Positions 34,985 through 47,790 of a stretch of 64,000 bases of DNA are shown here, in pieces. The notes beneath the pieces are model-generated. The model was not told where the DNA came from. It ran no database searches and saw nothing but the letters and a program-made list of their open reading frames with translations. The stretch comes from Pyxicephalus adspersus. Its lineage: Eukaryota; Chordata; Amphibia; Anura; Pyxicephalidae. Where the stretch lies: positions 28,652,041 through 28,716,040 of the forward strand of contig NC_092859.1 of NCBI RefSeq assembly GCF_032062135.1. Direction: 5' to 3'. A program made the position numbers and the translations under genes. Numbering within the stretch: position 1 is the first letter of the stretch; the number at the start of each line of letters is the position of its first letter.

Positions 34985-36689
34985 AGTCATCACTGCTACT
35001 GTACCCCCCATCTCTTCTACTTTCTCCTTCATAGGAATAGGAGAGGGCTATCTTCAATGTTAGTTTTTATGCCTGTTGATTTAAGAAGGATTTAGACATG
35101 CAGGAATCTATCTTGGACAACAAGTGGCATAAGTGGGAGATTTATACTTTACGTCCCCCAGAGCCAACTACCTTTTATTGTCCACTTTTTCCTAAATAAC
35201 TAAGTAGATTTAGCATCAGAGCTGTATTTACAATTCAGCACTGAAAGGCAAAATGCCTGGATGGCAGGTGCGGAGGGGTGGCCAGCATTATATCACATAG
35301 AAGGTTACTATTTCTCCTTGCAACTTTCCTCAGTAGACAATCCATTTTGGTTCTTACCAGTGAAAGACAACTTTCCACCATACTGGTTTAAAGACCTTTC
35401 CATCCTGACTGATCTGTCTACACTGGTTGTTGTTGGTAATATCTGCATGTCATTATTCTTGTGCACACTCAATTCAACTTGATCATACCCTACTTCAAAC
35501 TGGTCATGCTCCATGCTTTTTCCATGGTGTGCAGTGCACACCGCCATTCCCCTATTTTACTGCCCACCTTCTTCTGTGAAACAAGTCCTAGGCTCAAATT
35601 TTCTCAAGTAAGGGTGCCTTGAAGTGCCTTGGGCAGAACAGTTCCTAAATACATCCCTGTTTAATGACTTCACTCTGAAAGGATCTCATATTTTTCTGAA
35701 CAATGCACTCTGAGGTTAGTTTGGATAGCCTAAGACAAAAATGGTCACTTTGCATTGCCATGCCTTTAAGCATTAACATGCCCATGAGAGGAGCAGACTG
35801 TCACGCAGCTCTGGTAACACCTTGGTTTTAGGTGTCTGGACTCAAAACTGGTAAACTGTAAGTACAAAATACAATATTCCTTCAATAATTGTGCAAGGAC
35901 AGTAAAAATGAGGATCCAGCTGGAGAATACAGGCAGGGCAGCAGGTTGGAACTTTACATTATACATGATCATTATAAATGCAGCCTATGGTAGTTCATGT
36001 TGGCTCTTCATGCTTACTCTGCAGCAGAGGGGGTTACATGAAAACTTTTGCTTTTACAATAAAAAAACATAAAATTCACCTTAATGGGCCTATTGATTTG
36101 TTTATTATAATGCAATCACTTGTTCAAATTTCACCTATTGTTTGCATGTGTTCTTCCTATCTCATGTGCATATTATCTCCTTCAGCAAACAGAGGGATGA
36201 TTTGTGCTCTGGATGCACCTGCTGATGACAGCTTGGGGGGTTCAGGAGCTGGCCTTACATGTGCAAGCTTGTGGAGAACGAGAGTAATATTGTTTATATT
36301 GGAAGCATCTTTTTTTTCTAAATGCACAGCCTCTGGGCATGCTGCTGCTAGATTTAAAGTATTTCTTCAAAGCCATCGAACCATTAAAATGAAAAGTGAT
36401 ATTCCAAAGCATGACTGTCCTTTCAGGTGGAAACAGGCTTGGATGAATTAAATGGTATTCCTTTGCCATTTTGCTTTAGGTACAAAGAAATATATTTATT
36501 ACTAATTCAGTGTGCAACTGTTGCATTATTCACTCAAAAGTGTTAAAAAACATTTTTTATGTAGGAAATAGTATTTTTCCTTATTTTAGCTAGCTTTCAG
36601 GGATGAATGTACCATTCTTTTAAAGACAAATGTAAATTTCAAAATGTAAAATCAAATATATGAGCTAATATGATTTTTAGCTCTCTGTC
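34985..36689. other. No gene supported
   Basis: The 157-codon plus frame at 35978-36451 is long but has no domain and no bounding splice or poly(A) evidence. Confidence 0.35.
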
Positions 36690-37410
36690 TCCACACTGCT
36701 GACTAGTAATATGACCCCTCACTGCTTTTAAGTTCTGTGCCACAAAGCTGGTCAGTAGTGTACCCCAACATTTCTGATTCGTACAGTGTCACCACACTGC
36801 TGGTTACTGCTGTGCCTCTGTGCAGTAAGGGAAGTCATGTCTGCCCTTGGTATGTGGTGGAGATGATGGCTTTTCTTCCGCAGAGTACAAGATGGCTGAA
36901 CTTGTTATCTGAGGAGTATGATAACTGCATTTGTATCCTGGAGGACCTGATAGCCACAGTGGTTACTTTGTGGATATGATGGTTGTGCTTATTGTGTGTT
37001 AGACACGATGGTTGTTAGATGGTGGACATGATGGCTGCATTTGTATTGTGAAGGACATGATATCTGCAGTTGTTACGTGGTGGGCATGATGGTTGTGCTT
37101 GTTATATGGTGGACATGATGGCTGCATTTGTATTGTGAAGGACATGATATCTGCAGTTGTTACATGGCGGGCATGATGGTTGTGCTTGTTATATGGTGGA
37201 CATGATGGCTGCATTTGTATTGTGAAGGACATGATATATGCAGTTGTTACATGGTGGGCATGATGGTTGTGCTTGGTATACAGTGGACATGATGGTTGAG
37301 CTTGGCATGTGGTAGACATAATGGTTGTGCTTGTTATACGGCGGACATGATGGCTGCATTTGTATTGAGAAGGACATGATAGCTGCAGTTGTTACATGGC
37401 GGGCATGGAC
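36690..37410 (-). repeat. 29-bp minisatellite with 87-bp higher-order unit
   Basis: GGCTGCATTTGTATTG recurs at 37033, 37120, 37207 and 37352; the spacings of 87, 87 and 145 are 3, 3 and 5 times 29. Monomers are variants of GGTGGACATGATGGTTGTGC plus a CTTGTTATA tail. The left part (36690-37000) is degenerate. Because 87 is divisible by 3, minus-strand frames read a periodic peptide that is not evidence of coding. Confidence 0.9.
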
Positions 37411-39106
37411 ACTTGTCTGGTTCAGCCAACTCAGATCACACACTGAAGTTTAAGTGTTAAGCTGACTTGTAGTCAGGTTTATTTGAAGGTTGTAGATAAA
37501 ATAACAGGTGGTAGGAGGTAATAATACCTAATAATGTAGGTAGGAAGTTGCTAAAATACACTGGAGAAGATCAGAAGTAATTGTAATGGATGATACAGGA
37601 AACATTCTTAAAACTCTATTTTAAGAAAAAAAAGTTGTCTACGATACATAGTGCTTTATTAAATGAAATGTCATCTAGTTAGAGGTTGAATCTACTTTAA
37701 TAATATATTTTACTTGGACTAAAAACAAAATATCAAGCATTGAATAAAGCTCCCTTTTAAATAAATGATTTGAACATGCATATTCTATGCCTTGTAAGCT
37801 ATTATACAATGTACATAGCGCTCAGGGGAGGTCATTGATTTTACAGCAAAAAACTACTGCACAATAAACGTATTCATAAAATGAAACTGAGCTACAACTG
37901 GTGTACATATAAACATTTTGTGTTAGGACTCATGATGTAAATTGCTTATTGGTAAAAGTAGCTCCAGGCTGTAAATACTCGGTGACATTGTGCACCTTGG
38001 CTCCCACCAGGAACATTTATGCCTAAAGCGCTTTGCCCTGATCAACCCCCTCTAATTGCTGTTATGCTTAGATGCTGCTCATTGTGCATGTTATGTTCTT
38101 TTGTAGGCTTCTCTCTCTTGAGGTCTGTTCATCAGGTGAAATCGATACGGTAAGATTTGCCATGCAAGATCTTTAAAGGGAATAATTACTCTTTACATTT
38201 ATAGGTTGACAGAACATTTTGTGTGATGCATGGAAGACAGATTTTTGATATGTGAATGTGCAGAGCCCGTACTGTCTTTGTTACAAGGAAACTGTAAAAA
38301 AGTAAAAAATATCACAGCCTGAAATCCACTATAAAAGAGTAGCAAAAATAATCCTAAAGGAAGGTGCCTTGCAATAAACAGCTACTGAACTCAAATCTTT
38401 TTTATATTTAGTGGCCTCTGTTCCCTACTCCCATTGCATTTCCATGTTGCAGCCTCCTTCAGTATCACTTACCGGTACATAAGTGTCAATTACTCATGAT
38501 CCCTGCTGTATGTTGTGGTTCCTTTCTTTGAGCCATGCAAAAGGACTCAGCAGTGTCAGAGAATAATACCATAGTACATAGTGGAGTACACAAGTATCTG
38601 ACAATTGAATACTGAAGACTTTAAAAGAGGCTGCATGGCAAATGAGTGGAGGTTTATTTAGTCTTTAAAGATGAACTCCAAGAAAAAAATGATATCACAA
38701 AACATTACACTGATGAATATGAATAGTTGAAGCTTTGTGTATTTCCACCACACCTGTGCAGCAATCCAGCAGAAGAAAACTTCTGCACTTTGCCTTTGTG
38801 CATGGACCTCCTATTATAAAGACCATTCAATGCTGCTCTTCTCTTTGTGCAGGAAGACTGGTCATGTATCCACCCCTTCCTGGCCTGTTCTACAGGCTTC
38901 CTATAGGTGAAGAACCCCTGGACTTACTTTAACTTTTGTTTAAAAAAGCTATGATAGATTAGTATTCCAACCTAATTAGCTTTACTGGCATCCATGTAGG
39001 TGGGTAGGTTTCCAGTAATTTATCTGATACAGTAGGTAATCTGCAGCAGTGATTGTCCCCATAACAACATAAGGATCGATCACAAGAAATGGTTTTCAGA
39101 TATAAT
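37411..39106. other. No gene; possible MITE at 38660-38945
   Basis: TTTAAAGATGAACTCCAAG at 38662 and the text to ACTTACTTTAAC at 38932 look like a TTTAA-type MITE with weak ends. The remainder is unassigned. Confidence 0.35.
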
Positions 39107-39296
39107 GGGCCTGATTTATTAAATCTCTCCAAGACTGGAGAAGATAGACTATCATAGAGGAACTTGGGTGACCCAGCAAACCTGGAATTGATTTGGTCCA
39201 TGATTGAAAACATTTGCTAACAAATAGCAAATTTTTTTTTAAGAAATCCAGTGTTGGAGAGCTTTAATAATAATAATAATAATAATAATCAGGCCC
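39107..39296 (+). mobile_element. Palindromic MITE carrying a (TAA)n expansion
   Basis: The left arm is well preserved (GGGCCTGATTTATTAAATCT, AGACTATCATAGAGGAAC). The centre CATTTGCTAACAAATAGCAA is present. The right arm is internally deleted but ends GGAGAGCTTTAA, a run of TAA units (39265-39289), then TCAGGCCC. Confidence 0.85.
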
Positions 39297-40523
39297 AATA
39301 TGTTTTTTTGTTTTCATAAAGCTGGTATTACTAGCACTTTGTCAGATCACCCTAATCAGACAGCATACATATCATGCATAGTACTTTAACCTTAACTCAA
39401 ACATCATAATAATAAAAAAAAGTATGTGTATGTTGTCTGATGTTTGATCATACCATACATTTTACTTGTGCTTAGGTTCCATTCCTGGGATATTACTTTC
39501 CTTTTTTTCTTCTGTCGGGGAGTGACAATCTATACTTTCCTACATAATTATTCAATAAACCTGACAAAGCTTCAAACCACTTCTGTTAGATATACAAGTC
39601 TCTCCCCATAAATTGAACTCCCAGTCCAATATAATGGTATTGCCCAGGGTGCCACATCCTTTCAACAGGAAATCTGCTATTTACTTGCAAAGGATTTGGG
39701 TAAACTGGCATGTATGCAAAAAAGTTTGAATCTATTTGATAATAAAATTGTAACAGTCATTTTAAAAACATAAACCATTATAATGTTTACATTGCAAATA
39801 TGTATCATATCAATTTCCTAAGTTTTCTTTAAAATTTTCTGAACTTGGTGCAAGTTGGACGAACTTAGTCTGAAGACATCATGCATTTGGGTTATTTTTT
39901 AATTAATGGCCTATTCTTGGAGAAGTGTTCTACAGTATAGGACTTTGTCCTTTGATGTTGTATTTTCAAATAGAATCATGCCTTTATAGAAGAAGGGAGG
40001 GCGTGCCTCCCTGTCCGTGGCCTCCTCCTGCCTCCTTCTCCTCTTATATCTCCAGGTTCCCGGTCCCCAGTGCTCCTATCTTCTGTTTTATTCTCTTTTA
40101 ACTTTATACATAACATGGAAATTACAGAGAATGGAGAATGAGCCATTATTGAAAAACACACACGGCAAGGAGAGACAGGAGCAAAGTTCAGCAAGGGCTG
40201 ATTGCTTGTTGTGTTCTTCTCTGCTAAAGGTCGATGCATTATTCCTTTTCAAAAAATAGGTAGATAGTTAGAGAAGGAGAAAACAACAGGAGGAGACTGC
40301 TGGTTCAGCATTCATGAGAAAAATATGTGGATTATATACATGAGAAAAGAAACACTATTACATCCAAATGGATAAAAAAAATCATAAAAGTTCAGAAAAT
40401 TTAAGTTTCTTGGTGGTTACGGAAAGAAAAAAGGGGTTAAAGGTAGAAGTTGTGCCACGAAAGCAGGCAAAAAACTAATTACCAGTACTGCTTGACATCC
40501 CACTGCAGCTGATCTTTTCTCTA
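39297..40523. other. No gene or recognised repeat
   Basis: Pyrimidine-rich patch at 40010-40060. Frames here are short and unsupported. Confidence 0.35.
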
Positions 40524-40585
40524 TTACTGTTATTACTATTATTACTATTAATAATTGTTATTATTACTGTTATTACTATTATTTT
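40524..40585. repeat. TTA/CTA-type imperfect microsatellite
   Basis: Interspersed ATTACTGTT, ATTACTATT and TAATAATTG units. Confidence 0.85.
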
Positions 40586-42687
40586 CATACCTTGATTTGG
40601 GCTGTGTCTAATGTTTGTAGGGGGTCATCGGGTAGAGGAACATGGGTTTTCTTTCTTACGTCATAGCTGCCCTCTTGATGGCTAGTAACCTGATATACGG
40701 AGAAAGAATAATCAAACAGGCTTTGTAAAGGCAGAACTTGAGAATTGTAAACTTTAGGACTGTTCTGCATACATTTTTCTACCAACCTAAACTGGAGCCA
40801 TGAAAGAATGGTTAAGAATGGTGCTAATATGTGTCAGTGATTTAGGAACACAGCGAGGGAGTCCTAAAATGTTTGACAGTTGACAAGCAACAATATTGCC
40901 AAGTTTGAAGCTTCTTGAATGATTCAATGATTATTTTTAGTCCTTAATAGTCCTTGCAGGGGTAGGACCTTGCCTGGCCAAAGAAATTCAAGATCCCAAA
41001 AGTCAACAGGAAAGGACGTGGTTATGTTTCTTTGGGATATGAAATGCATTTTGACAACTGAATATCTTAAGAAGATATTCAGCAAATACTACTCTAATCT
41101 GCCGTTATGATTAAAGGGGGAACTGAAAGTAAAAAACAGTGAATGAAGCTACAGAAAGTTGTTCTTTTCTGCAGAACAAAGGCTTACAAGACCATGAGTT
41201 TTGAGCTTGAGTCCATAGACCATCAATTAGAAGTTGCTTCACCTATTTCTTGGTTCCAAAATTTTATGACTTTTTTTTATGATTCAGAGCTGAACCCAAC
41301 CAGTATTTTAGTGACCAGACATCAGGATTTTTGGAAAAATTAAAGAAACTTGAGAAACAAGTGTGCCAAGTATGTGAAACTTTGTAGCTCCACTTTAAAC
41401 AAAGAATTGTCCTTTTGCTCCTAAGATTCTTGGTGGCAATAAGTATACTTTTATGGTTCCTTTTTTAATGAAGGCAATTCGGCTGAATGTTAAAGAACAA
41501 TAAATCCAAGATCCCTAATTTCCTTACTTTACTTTTGTTTGGCCCAGTATTCCAGTTGCCTGCTATCCTTTCTGAATGCTGAAGTTAGAACAAGTCCATT
41601 ATCATTTCAGTTTAGCAGCTCAGCACTTATCACATTCAATTAATTCCAACTCGGTAATAATCTGACTCCTTATTACTTACCTTTAAATTCTACCTCTAGA
41701 TTGACAGCTCCTCACTTCTCAGTCACCTCTACTTACCCACTCGCTAACACGCCAATTAAAAGACTAATTATGGGCATAAAATCCCTTCACATTTTATTTG
41801 CAGTTTATTTATTTATACGCTCCATTTTTCTCCCATATTTTATCAGCATCCAGCACAAGTCAGCAAAGCAATGTCATTCTAAGGAGCTCTCAGTTGCTTT
41901 ACAATCGGCTTAAAGGAAACTTGTCGCTTTATTCTAAATTAAAAGAAAATCTGTACTCATAGTTCCCTTGTCTGAAAAAGTTGGTATTGATTTTTTTTAC
42001 ACCCTCTGTACTTTCATGAGTATCAAGCAGATCTCCATGGATGGGCTGCTACATTAGAGAAAGACCTGGAAAGAAAAAGGCACGAGTGCCAGAGATGAGC
42101 TAATAATTGAAAATCTACTCCATCTATCATATCTGCTCACTGTTTATATTGTATATATTGTTTACCAGAAATTACTGGCAGGATCTTTAGGTAAATATAC
42201 TTGCAATAGATTCACAACAAAATTATTTGCTTAAGAAAGCTGTATACAGTGAAGCATGATATGAAACATAATGAAAATACATTTTGTATTTACTTACACT
42301 AACTGATTGAATCATGTTCACTGACACAGTTAAGGGCCTCTTTACAGAAAACTCTATTTAGTTTACTGATTCCTACAAGGTGCCACCATCTTTGGCGGGT
42401 TCTGGCACTATCATGTCACTAAGGGGGAAGTTTCTTCGCCTTTGAGTGACACATGGCTCCCCGCTCATGCGTGGTCTGGAAGTCCATAGATGCAAGTTGA
42501 TTAGTCTGTATATTAGTGATCCGCGAGCTCCAAAAGGTTGGGGAATACTGGTGTACCAGATATGAATACTGATTCTGCTTGGTTGTCAAGAGACAATTTA
42601 AAAAAAAAAAAAATACATTTATAGGGGTCACATGTATTTCCAACTTCACCCTCCATGTCCCTTTCCCTGGTTTTGATCCTCTCAGTA
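40586..42687. other. No gene or firmly recognised repeat
   Basis: TAAAGGAAACTTGTCGCTTT at 41913 resembles a MITE start (compare the other TTTAAAG-type ends), but its partner end was not found. Confidence 0.35.
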
Positions 42688-42710
42688 CTTATTATTATTA
42701 TTATTATTAT
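42688..42710. repeat. (TTA)n microsatellite
   Basis: Seven or more ATT units just before the CR1 fragment. Confidence 0.9.
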
Positions 42711-42733
42711 ATCTTTCCAGCAAAAACTATATT

Positions 42734-43230
42734 ATGTGCCAAGCGTTTGTGATTCAGCATTGTCTGTGGCAGTCACCTACTACATATGATCCCTCCCAAT
42801 TATTGACTTTGAGATCATTACAAAGTACAAGAGGGCACTCTTTGCGTCTGGAGGAAAAGAATTTTAAGCTCTGGATAAGGAAGGGATTCTTCACTGTAAG
42901 CTCTGTGAAAATGTGGAATGAGCTCCCTCAGGAATAAGTTTTAGCAACTACTATAGATTGCTTTAAGAAAAGCTGGATGAGTTCTAGAAGCACAGAATAT
43001 AACTGGGTATTAAAGCTTTAAAGTACAGATAACAGAGACTGTTGACCCAGGGAACGTTGCCTCATGGAATCCGGAAGGGATTTTTTTCCCTTGTTAAGGC
43101 AAATTAAACCTTCCCCTGGAATAACCATATGTGTCCATAGGATTTTATTTCTGGGATATGTTTATTTCCCTAGTGGTTGAAGTTGACGGATTTATGTCTT
43201 TTTTCAATCTGACCTATAATGTAACTATGT
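42734..43230 (+). pseudogene. CR1-type LINE: end of ORF2 and 3' tail
   Basis: The plus frame reads TRGHSLRLEEKNFKLW, then IRKGFFTVSSVKMWNELPQE, then a TAA in place of a codon, then VLATTIDCFKKSW. In CR1-superfamily LINEs the last part of ORF2, downstream of the reverse transcriptase, has exactly this order: TRG, R-K-FF, V--WN-LP-EVV, and then a FK--LD block. After the frame comes a 3' tail with AAGGGATTTTTTTCCCTTG, CCCTAGTGGTTGAAGTTGAC and TAATGTAACTATG. The same tail occurs at 19203. The element is 5'-truncated, the usual fate of target-primed insertion, and dead (in-frame stop at 42935). Confidence 0.75.
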
Positions 43231-44660
43231 GTATATAGGATTTATTGAAAGAAATTGGGAAAGAGGTGACAGGTTCACTTTATTATTAAACCCAGGTGCA
43301 TAAAAACACGTTTTAAAAATGTAATTTTTGCAAAGGACATGTGTGTTGCAGAAACATTTGTGCATTGCCATGTGATTTTTGAGTGCTAAGGTATGAGTAA
43401 AGCAGGCTAATAATTTTAAATGGGCTACAAATGCAAAACTAACACCAGCACTGCTACACATGAACCAGACAATTTATCAAGTGCAAGGAAGCACAAAACT
43501 CAGATAATTCACATAGTAGTGAAATTATCAGCCCAGTTGTCTTCAAAAGTTTGCTTTAAAAACTCCTAGAACCACTGTAATGTCAACTTTTCTAATGCAC
43601 TTTGTAAAAGTTGTGAATTTGTGCAAAATTCTACTGATTTTTGCTATATATAAAGGAAAATTAAATCCCAATTTATTTCATCCCTAATCTGGATCTGAAC
43701 AGAATAGAAAAGAATACTGAACAAATACAAGAACAGAAGCAAATTAAACATTATGATGGAGTTATATTTTTTTTGCCGTTGCCTGGGTTGTGGGTTTGCC
43801 GTTACTGGGCAGCCGTAGTTGTGTATAGGAAATGAATATGAAAATGAAAATTAGGGGAATGTTTCCAACAGAAACATAAACAGCAATAAAATCTTAACAG
43901 GGGATCTAACTATTTCGTATTTCATCCTAAACAAAATACACTTTCACACTCTATCCAAAACAGTTAAACAACAAGTTAAAAGAAAAAAAAACGTTAGGGC
44001 TTGCAATTGACTGCATTGGTTTACCGTAGTCTCAACTGTGCTCCTAGGTGATTGGGAATGGTTGAAACCATTTTGTGCACACATTGCATGTGGCTGTGGT
44101 TGTGGTGGATGGCAGAACGGTTCCTAAATATTGCTTCTTGCCACGCATTGGTTTTTTCTTTCCTGGAGGAAATACTGCACTCACCTGCAGGCCAAAGCAG
44201 CTGAAAAACGCTGTTGTTCACATCAAATGGTTGACGAAGAGCACTGAGAAGCTGCTTTTAGCACAGTTTTGGCTTTAGACACAATACAAACATTTTAATA
44301 AGCACTCAAAATCTGCCATCACGATACAAAATCTGCCTCAGAATCGCGATACACTATAGCTAGATCTTATATAATACAATCATGGTAAATCACTCCTATG
44401 GCAGGTGAGACCATGTACACGCAGGTTTTCATTGATGCACTTTACAAGCTTCTTCACCCTTTTTAAATGATTGGGTAAATGTGGTGTTTTGTGTAATAGA
44501 CACTTAAAATGCTTCTGCATTCCTCACTCTCACCTATCAGCTTATATGTTAATAACACTAACAATAAACTGTTCTTATTTGCTCTTGTTTGATCTGTTAA
44601 ATATGCTATTGAAAGTGTTTTAAAAAATAATATTGATGCAGAATAAAAATATGTAAATCG
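43231..44660. other. No gene; CpG-decayed patch at 43990-44290
   Basis: Positions 43990-44290 are TG/CA-rich (GCACACATTGCATGTGGCTG, GGTTGTGGTGGATGGCAGAA), as left by CpG decay of an old CpG-rich repeat. No family is assigned. Confidence 0.35.
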
Positions 44661-44985
44661 AGCATTAAACCTCTATTGACCCAGAACACCTCCATGCTCT
44701 GTTATGGAAATAAAGAAAGACAGAGATGTAGTCCTGTGCTAGGGAGACAGTGTTGCTCTTCTATAGTTACAGTAATTGAGGGTTGTCATCCTAGGACAGA
44801 AAGTGTGTTACTGGCAGGATCACATAGTATAAATAAGCAAAAGACTGAAAAAAGAAAAGTTTGCAGCCATTACATCTCAGGAATGGTGGGCTGCAATATA
44901 CTACATTTTTATGCTTCGGTTTTGAAATGCTTAATGTCTGTGACTCAAACCTTTGCTCTCTCGCTACATTGTACTATATAGGTCT
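44661..44985 (+). repeat. Unclassified dispersed repeat, longer copy
   Basis: AATTGAGGGTTGTCATCCTA, GGCAGGATCACATAGTA, GCAGCCATTACATCTCAGGA and GGGCTGCAATATACTACA align in order with 49050-49150. The 101-codon frame inside is incidental. Confidence 0.7.
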
Positions 44986-46522
44986 ACAGAACTTCAATAT
45001 CTGACACTTCTACAACAAGAGATGCTGTGTTCTGTAGTGACCTAGCACCTGTTTGGTGCAACAACCTCACCCAAGCTAGAAAACAACGACATCCAATGCA
45101 GCTAGAAGTGTTTCAGGTGCAGAAGATCCTTTGGTCTGAGATTGGTAAATATTGTTAATTCGTGTTTGCAGGATGCTTATTTTTATTTGTTTGGTTCCGG
45201 AGACAATGTTGCTTCAAGCAAAACATACATTTATATTAAATAAAAGGTTTTTACATGATTTATTGGGTATATTTCCTTGCTGAGTCTAGTTATAAAAAAA
45301 ACTAACTTCTAGCTATCATTAGGTCTATAAATTCGCTTTAATTATGTCTCTGAGGTTAAGTTAATAGGCATAATAATTCAGAGGCCATTAACCAAGGGGC
45401 AGTCTTCTGTATTATATGATTACAAGAGATGAGTAGATACCTTCCGAAGCTGAGCATGTTTATGTTTTAATGCCATCTGTGTGGGCATTCAATATAAATC
45501 AAATAGATTTCTTTATTACCCTAAATATATGTTTTCCAGAATTTACAGAGAACCCCTTTGGAGTTTACTATTATTGAGGATGAAGTGCTCCACTTCACAA
45601 TTCTGATTAAAGCAAATTTAAAGTAAATTTTAAAATGGTGAATGTGAAGCTCTAAGCAAGAACAAATGTTTTTTAAACCTTTTAAATAGATGTTCTGCTA
45701 AAATAGATCAGGAAGATCAGCTTGCACCCATGGCTCACCCATGATACTGGGGGGATACATTTCTCTTCCTACCCAAGATTGGGACAATGCCCTAATGTGA
45801 GCTGCTCCAGCTGCATATTCATATTAGTATTCTGGGTAGTGCCAAGGAAATGCATCTTTGTAAGTAATCCATAGTGAGGCATAGAATGGCATAGAGTGGC
45901 AACAACAACAGCTACCTATCACATACCTGGTGCAAGAAGCCTTTTTTGTCTTTCTTGCCCAGGTGAACCTGGAGTGGGGACAGATGCATGAGGGTACCAG
46001 AGGAGCACAGGTGTCAATGTCACCAGCATCCAACAGGAAGAAGAACTGCTGTGAAAGAAGTTGTAGTTTAGGAGCAGACTGGAATCGCCAACTAGTGACC
46101 TAGGTAAAGAGCAGCAGCCAGAAGCCGAGTCAGGGGATGAGTTCAACTTGCTGGAAGGTACAATATAAAGCAATAAACTGGTGCAGGGTCAGGTAGCAAG
46201 CTGAGGTCAGAATCCGTGCGCCAAAACCAAAGTTAGTCTGAGGAGCATATCAAAAGTCCAAGTCTTCAAAAAGTCACAGATCAGTTTAAACATAGAATAA
46301 GCTAAAGACAATTCTGCAATGGAATTGCAAGTTTTTAAATTGCCCATTTGGTGCCAGCACAGCTAATAGGCTTGGTGTGCCATACTCATGCACATGAGGA
46401 ATGAATGTAGAACAGGTGTGTCTTTCCATACTGATGCACACAGCGATATACCGTTCTCAGGCAAATGTTTCAGGTGAAATATTTGTAAAAGCATGGAGTT
46501 TTTTCTAAGACAAAGCAGAAAC
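44986..46522. other. No gene supported
   Basis: A stretch at about 45830-46250 has purine-rich, repeat-like wording (GGTCAGGTAGCAAGCTGAGG) suggestive of an old unclassified element. There are no ends and no coding motifs. Confidence 0.35.
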
Positions 46523-46526
46523 TTAA

Positions 46527-47044
46527 AGCAGAACTAAACTGAAAACAAAAAATTCACTTATCTTTAATCCTGCAGGTCCCCTGATGGCGCTGGTCTTCCC
46601 GAAATCCGGTCCTGGGTCGTCACGGAATTCCTCATCTTCGCACCAGGCACCGGCTTCTTCACTCTTCTCTTCCTTCTTCTTCCTCGATCTTCTTGGCATG
46701 TGAATTTTGAACTGTGCAGGTGCGAGATTGGGTGACGTAGCCCGCTGTAAAGGGGAAAAAAAAGAGAGAAGATCTTACTGTGCTTGCCTGAGTTCGGCAC
46801 CTCTTTCCCTTAATAGAAATAATCCCCCTTCTGCTCATGTCCGAGATTAGGGCATGAACAGAAGGAGCACCCAAAGTCTCCTGGGATGCATGATGTATGC
46901 TGAGACGATCAAGACTGTGCTGCACCCTTTTTTTATAAAAAAAAGTTGCCCTAAAAACAATAAAAAACAAATAAGGGTTTTCCTTTACATATAAGGGTCG
47001 TGTACCCTTTTATGTAAAGTGAAAATGTTGAGTTTAGGTGCGCT
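46527..47044 (+). mobile_element. TTAA-flanked MITE with CpG-rich core (518 bp)
   Basis: TTAA on both sides; starts AGCAGAACTAAACTG, ends GAGTTTAGGTGCGCT. Near the right end TTTACATATAAGGGT and ACCCTTTTATGTAAAG form a hairpin. It is collinear with 34032-34497, longer mainly in the left half (CACGGAATTCCTC, CACCAGGCACCGG). Confidence 0.8.
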
Positions 47045-47059
47045 TTAAAAATGTCTAAC

Positions 47060-47340
47060 AGGCCCTTTACTGCAGAAGTAACATGCTAGGTTCCTATTGC
47101 AATAAAACAAATGTATTTGCCTGTTTGTGTTCCACTGTAAACTACACCAGACCTCACTCAGCTCAGTGTACATTTCCTGGCATACCTTCCAGAATGAGTG
47201 ATCTTCCCAAACTTAGAATAGGACAGGGTGAAAAAGTTGCTGCCACCTGGGCAGCAAGGAAGAGGTAAGTTTAAACCCCCTGCCAACTTTTCAGGTCAAT
47301 TGCAAAGCCCCTGAACACTGTATTGTCACCAAAACATCTA
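47060..47340 (-). repeat. Dispersed repeat containing the GGTGACAA module
   Basis: Its right part, reversed, reads TTTGGTGACAATACAGTGTT then CAGGGGCTTTGCAATTGACC, matching the module at 2370, 48345 and 48690. Its left part contains an exon-like open segment (47192-47262) that I judge to be part of the repeat. Confidence 0.5.
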
Positions 47341-47429
47341 TTTATTTATTATTATTATTCCTTCATTTCTTTTCATGCCTTTCCTTCTTTTCTTTCTTTT
47401 TGATCTATTAGTAGAGAAAGTGCAATCCT

Positions 47430-47790
47430 TAGATACGTCATGTTACAGGTCAGCCGTCTGTGATTACGCAGCCGTTTCCCCTTTAGAATTTATATTTAGC
47501 CAAAACAACCTCCGCTGCCGCCTTGCAGGCGTTGTGCAGTGTGTTGGGCCCAGCTGGTGAGCTGCTATGCCCCATATTTCTGTAACAGACAGACGGCCCG
47601 GAGCAGGAAATGTTGTAGTATTTTAAGCTCTCTGTTTGCTCCTCACACAAATTTTAATGTTCAAACGCACGTATCAGCAGCTGCGCGAGACTAGGAACTC
47701 TACGGTTTAGATGCAGACACTGCCAATGCAGATTCACAAAATAAAAATTTAAAATGAAGCAACATACTTTATTTCTTTTGTAATGTGTTA
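47430..47790. promoter_or_regulatory. Candidate conserved noncoding element
   Basis: AGATACGTCATGTTAC (CRE-like), GTGATTACGCAGCCG, CCTCCGCTGCCGCC, CAAACGCACGTATCAGCAGC and TGTTATCGATTAAACAATTG; CpGs are retained and no repeat family is recognised. Function is inference. Confidence 0.3.

Noticed and set aside
35978..36451. 157-codon plus-strand open frame
   Set aside because: No domain and no regulatory or splice context; composition looks non-coding.
36999..37443. Periodic peptide frames on the minus strand
   Set aside because: Generated by the 29-bp and 87-bp minisatellite; periodicity is of DNA, not protein, origin.
47160..47268. Exon-like segment with acceptor-like AG, an ATG, about 24 open codons and GTAAGT
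   Set aside because: Its 3' flank (GCCCCTGAAC ... TTGTCACC) recurs at 2.4, 48.4, 48.7 and 48.9 kb, so the whole stretch is probably a dispersed repeat.
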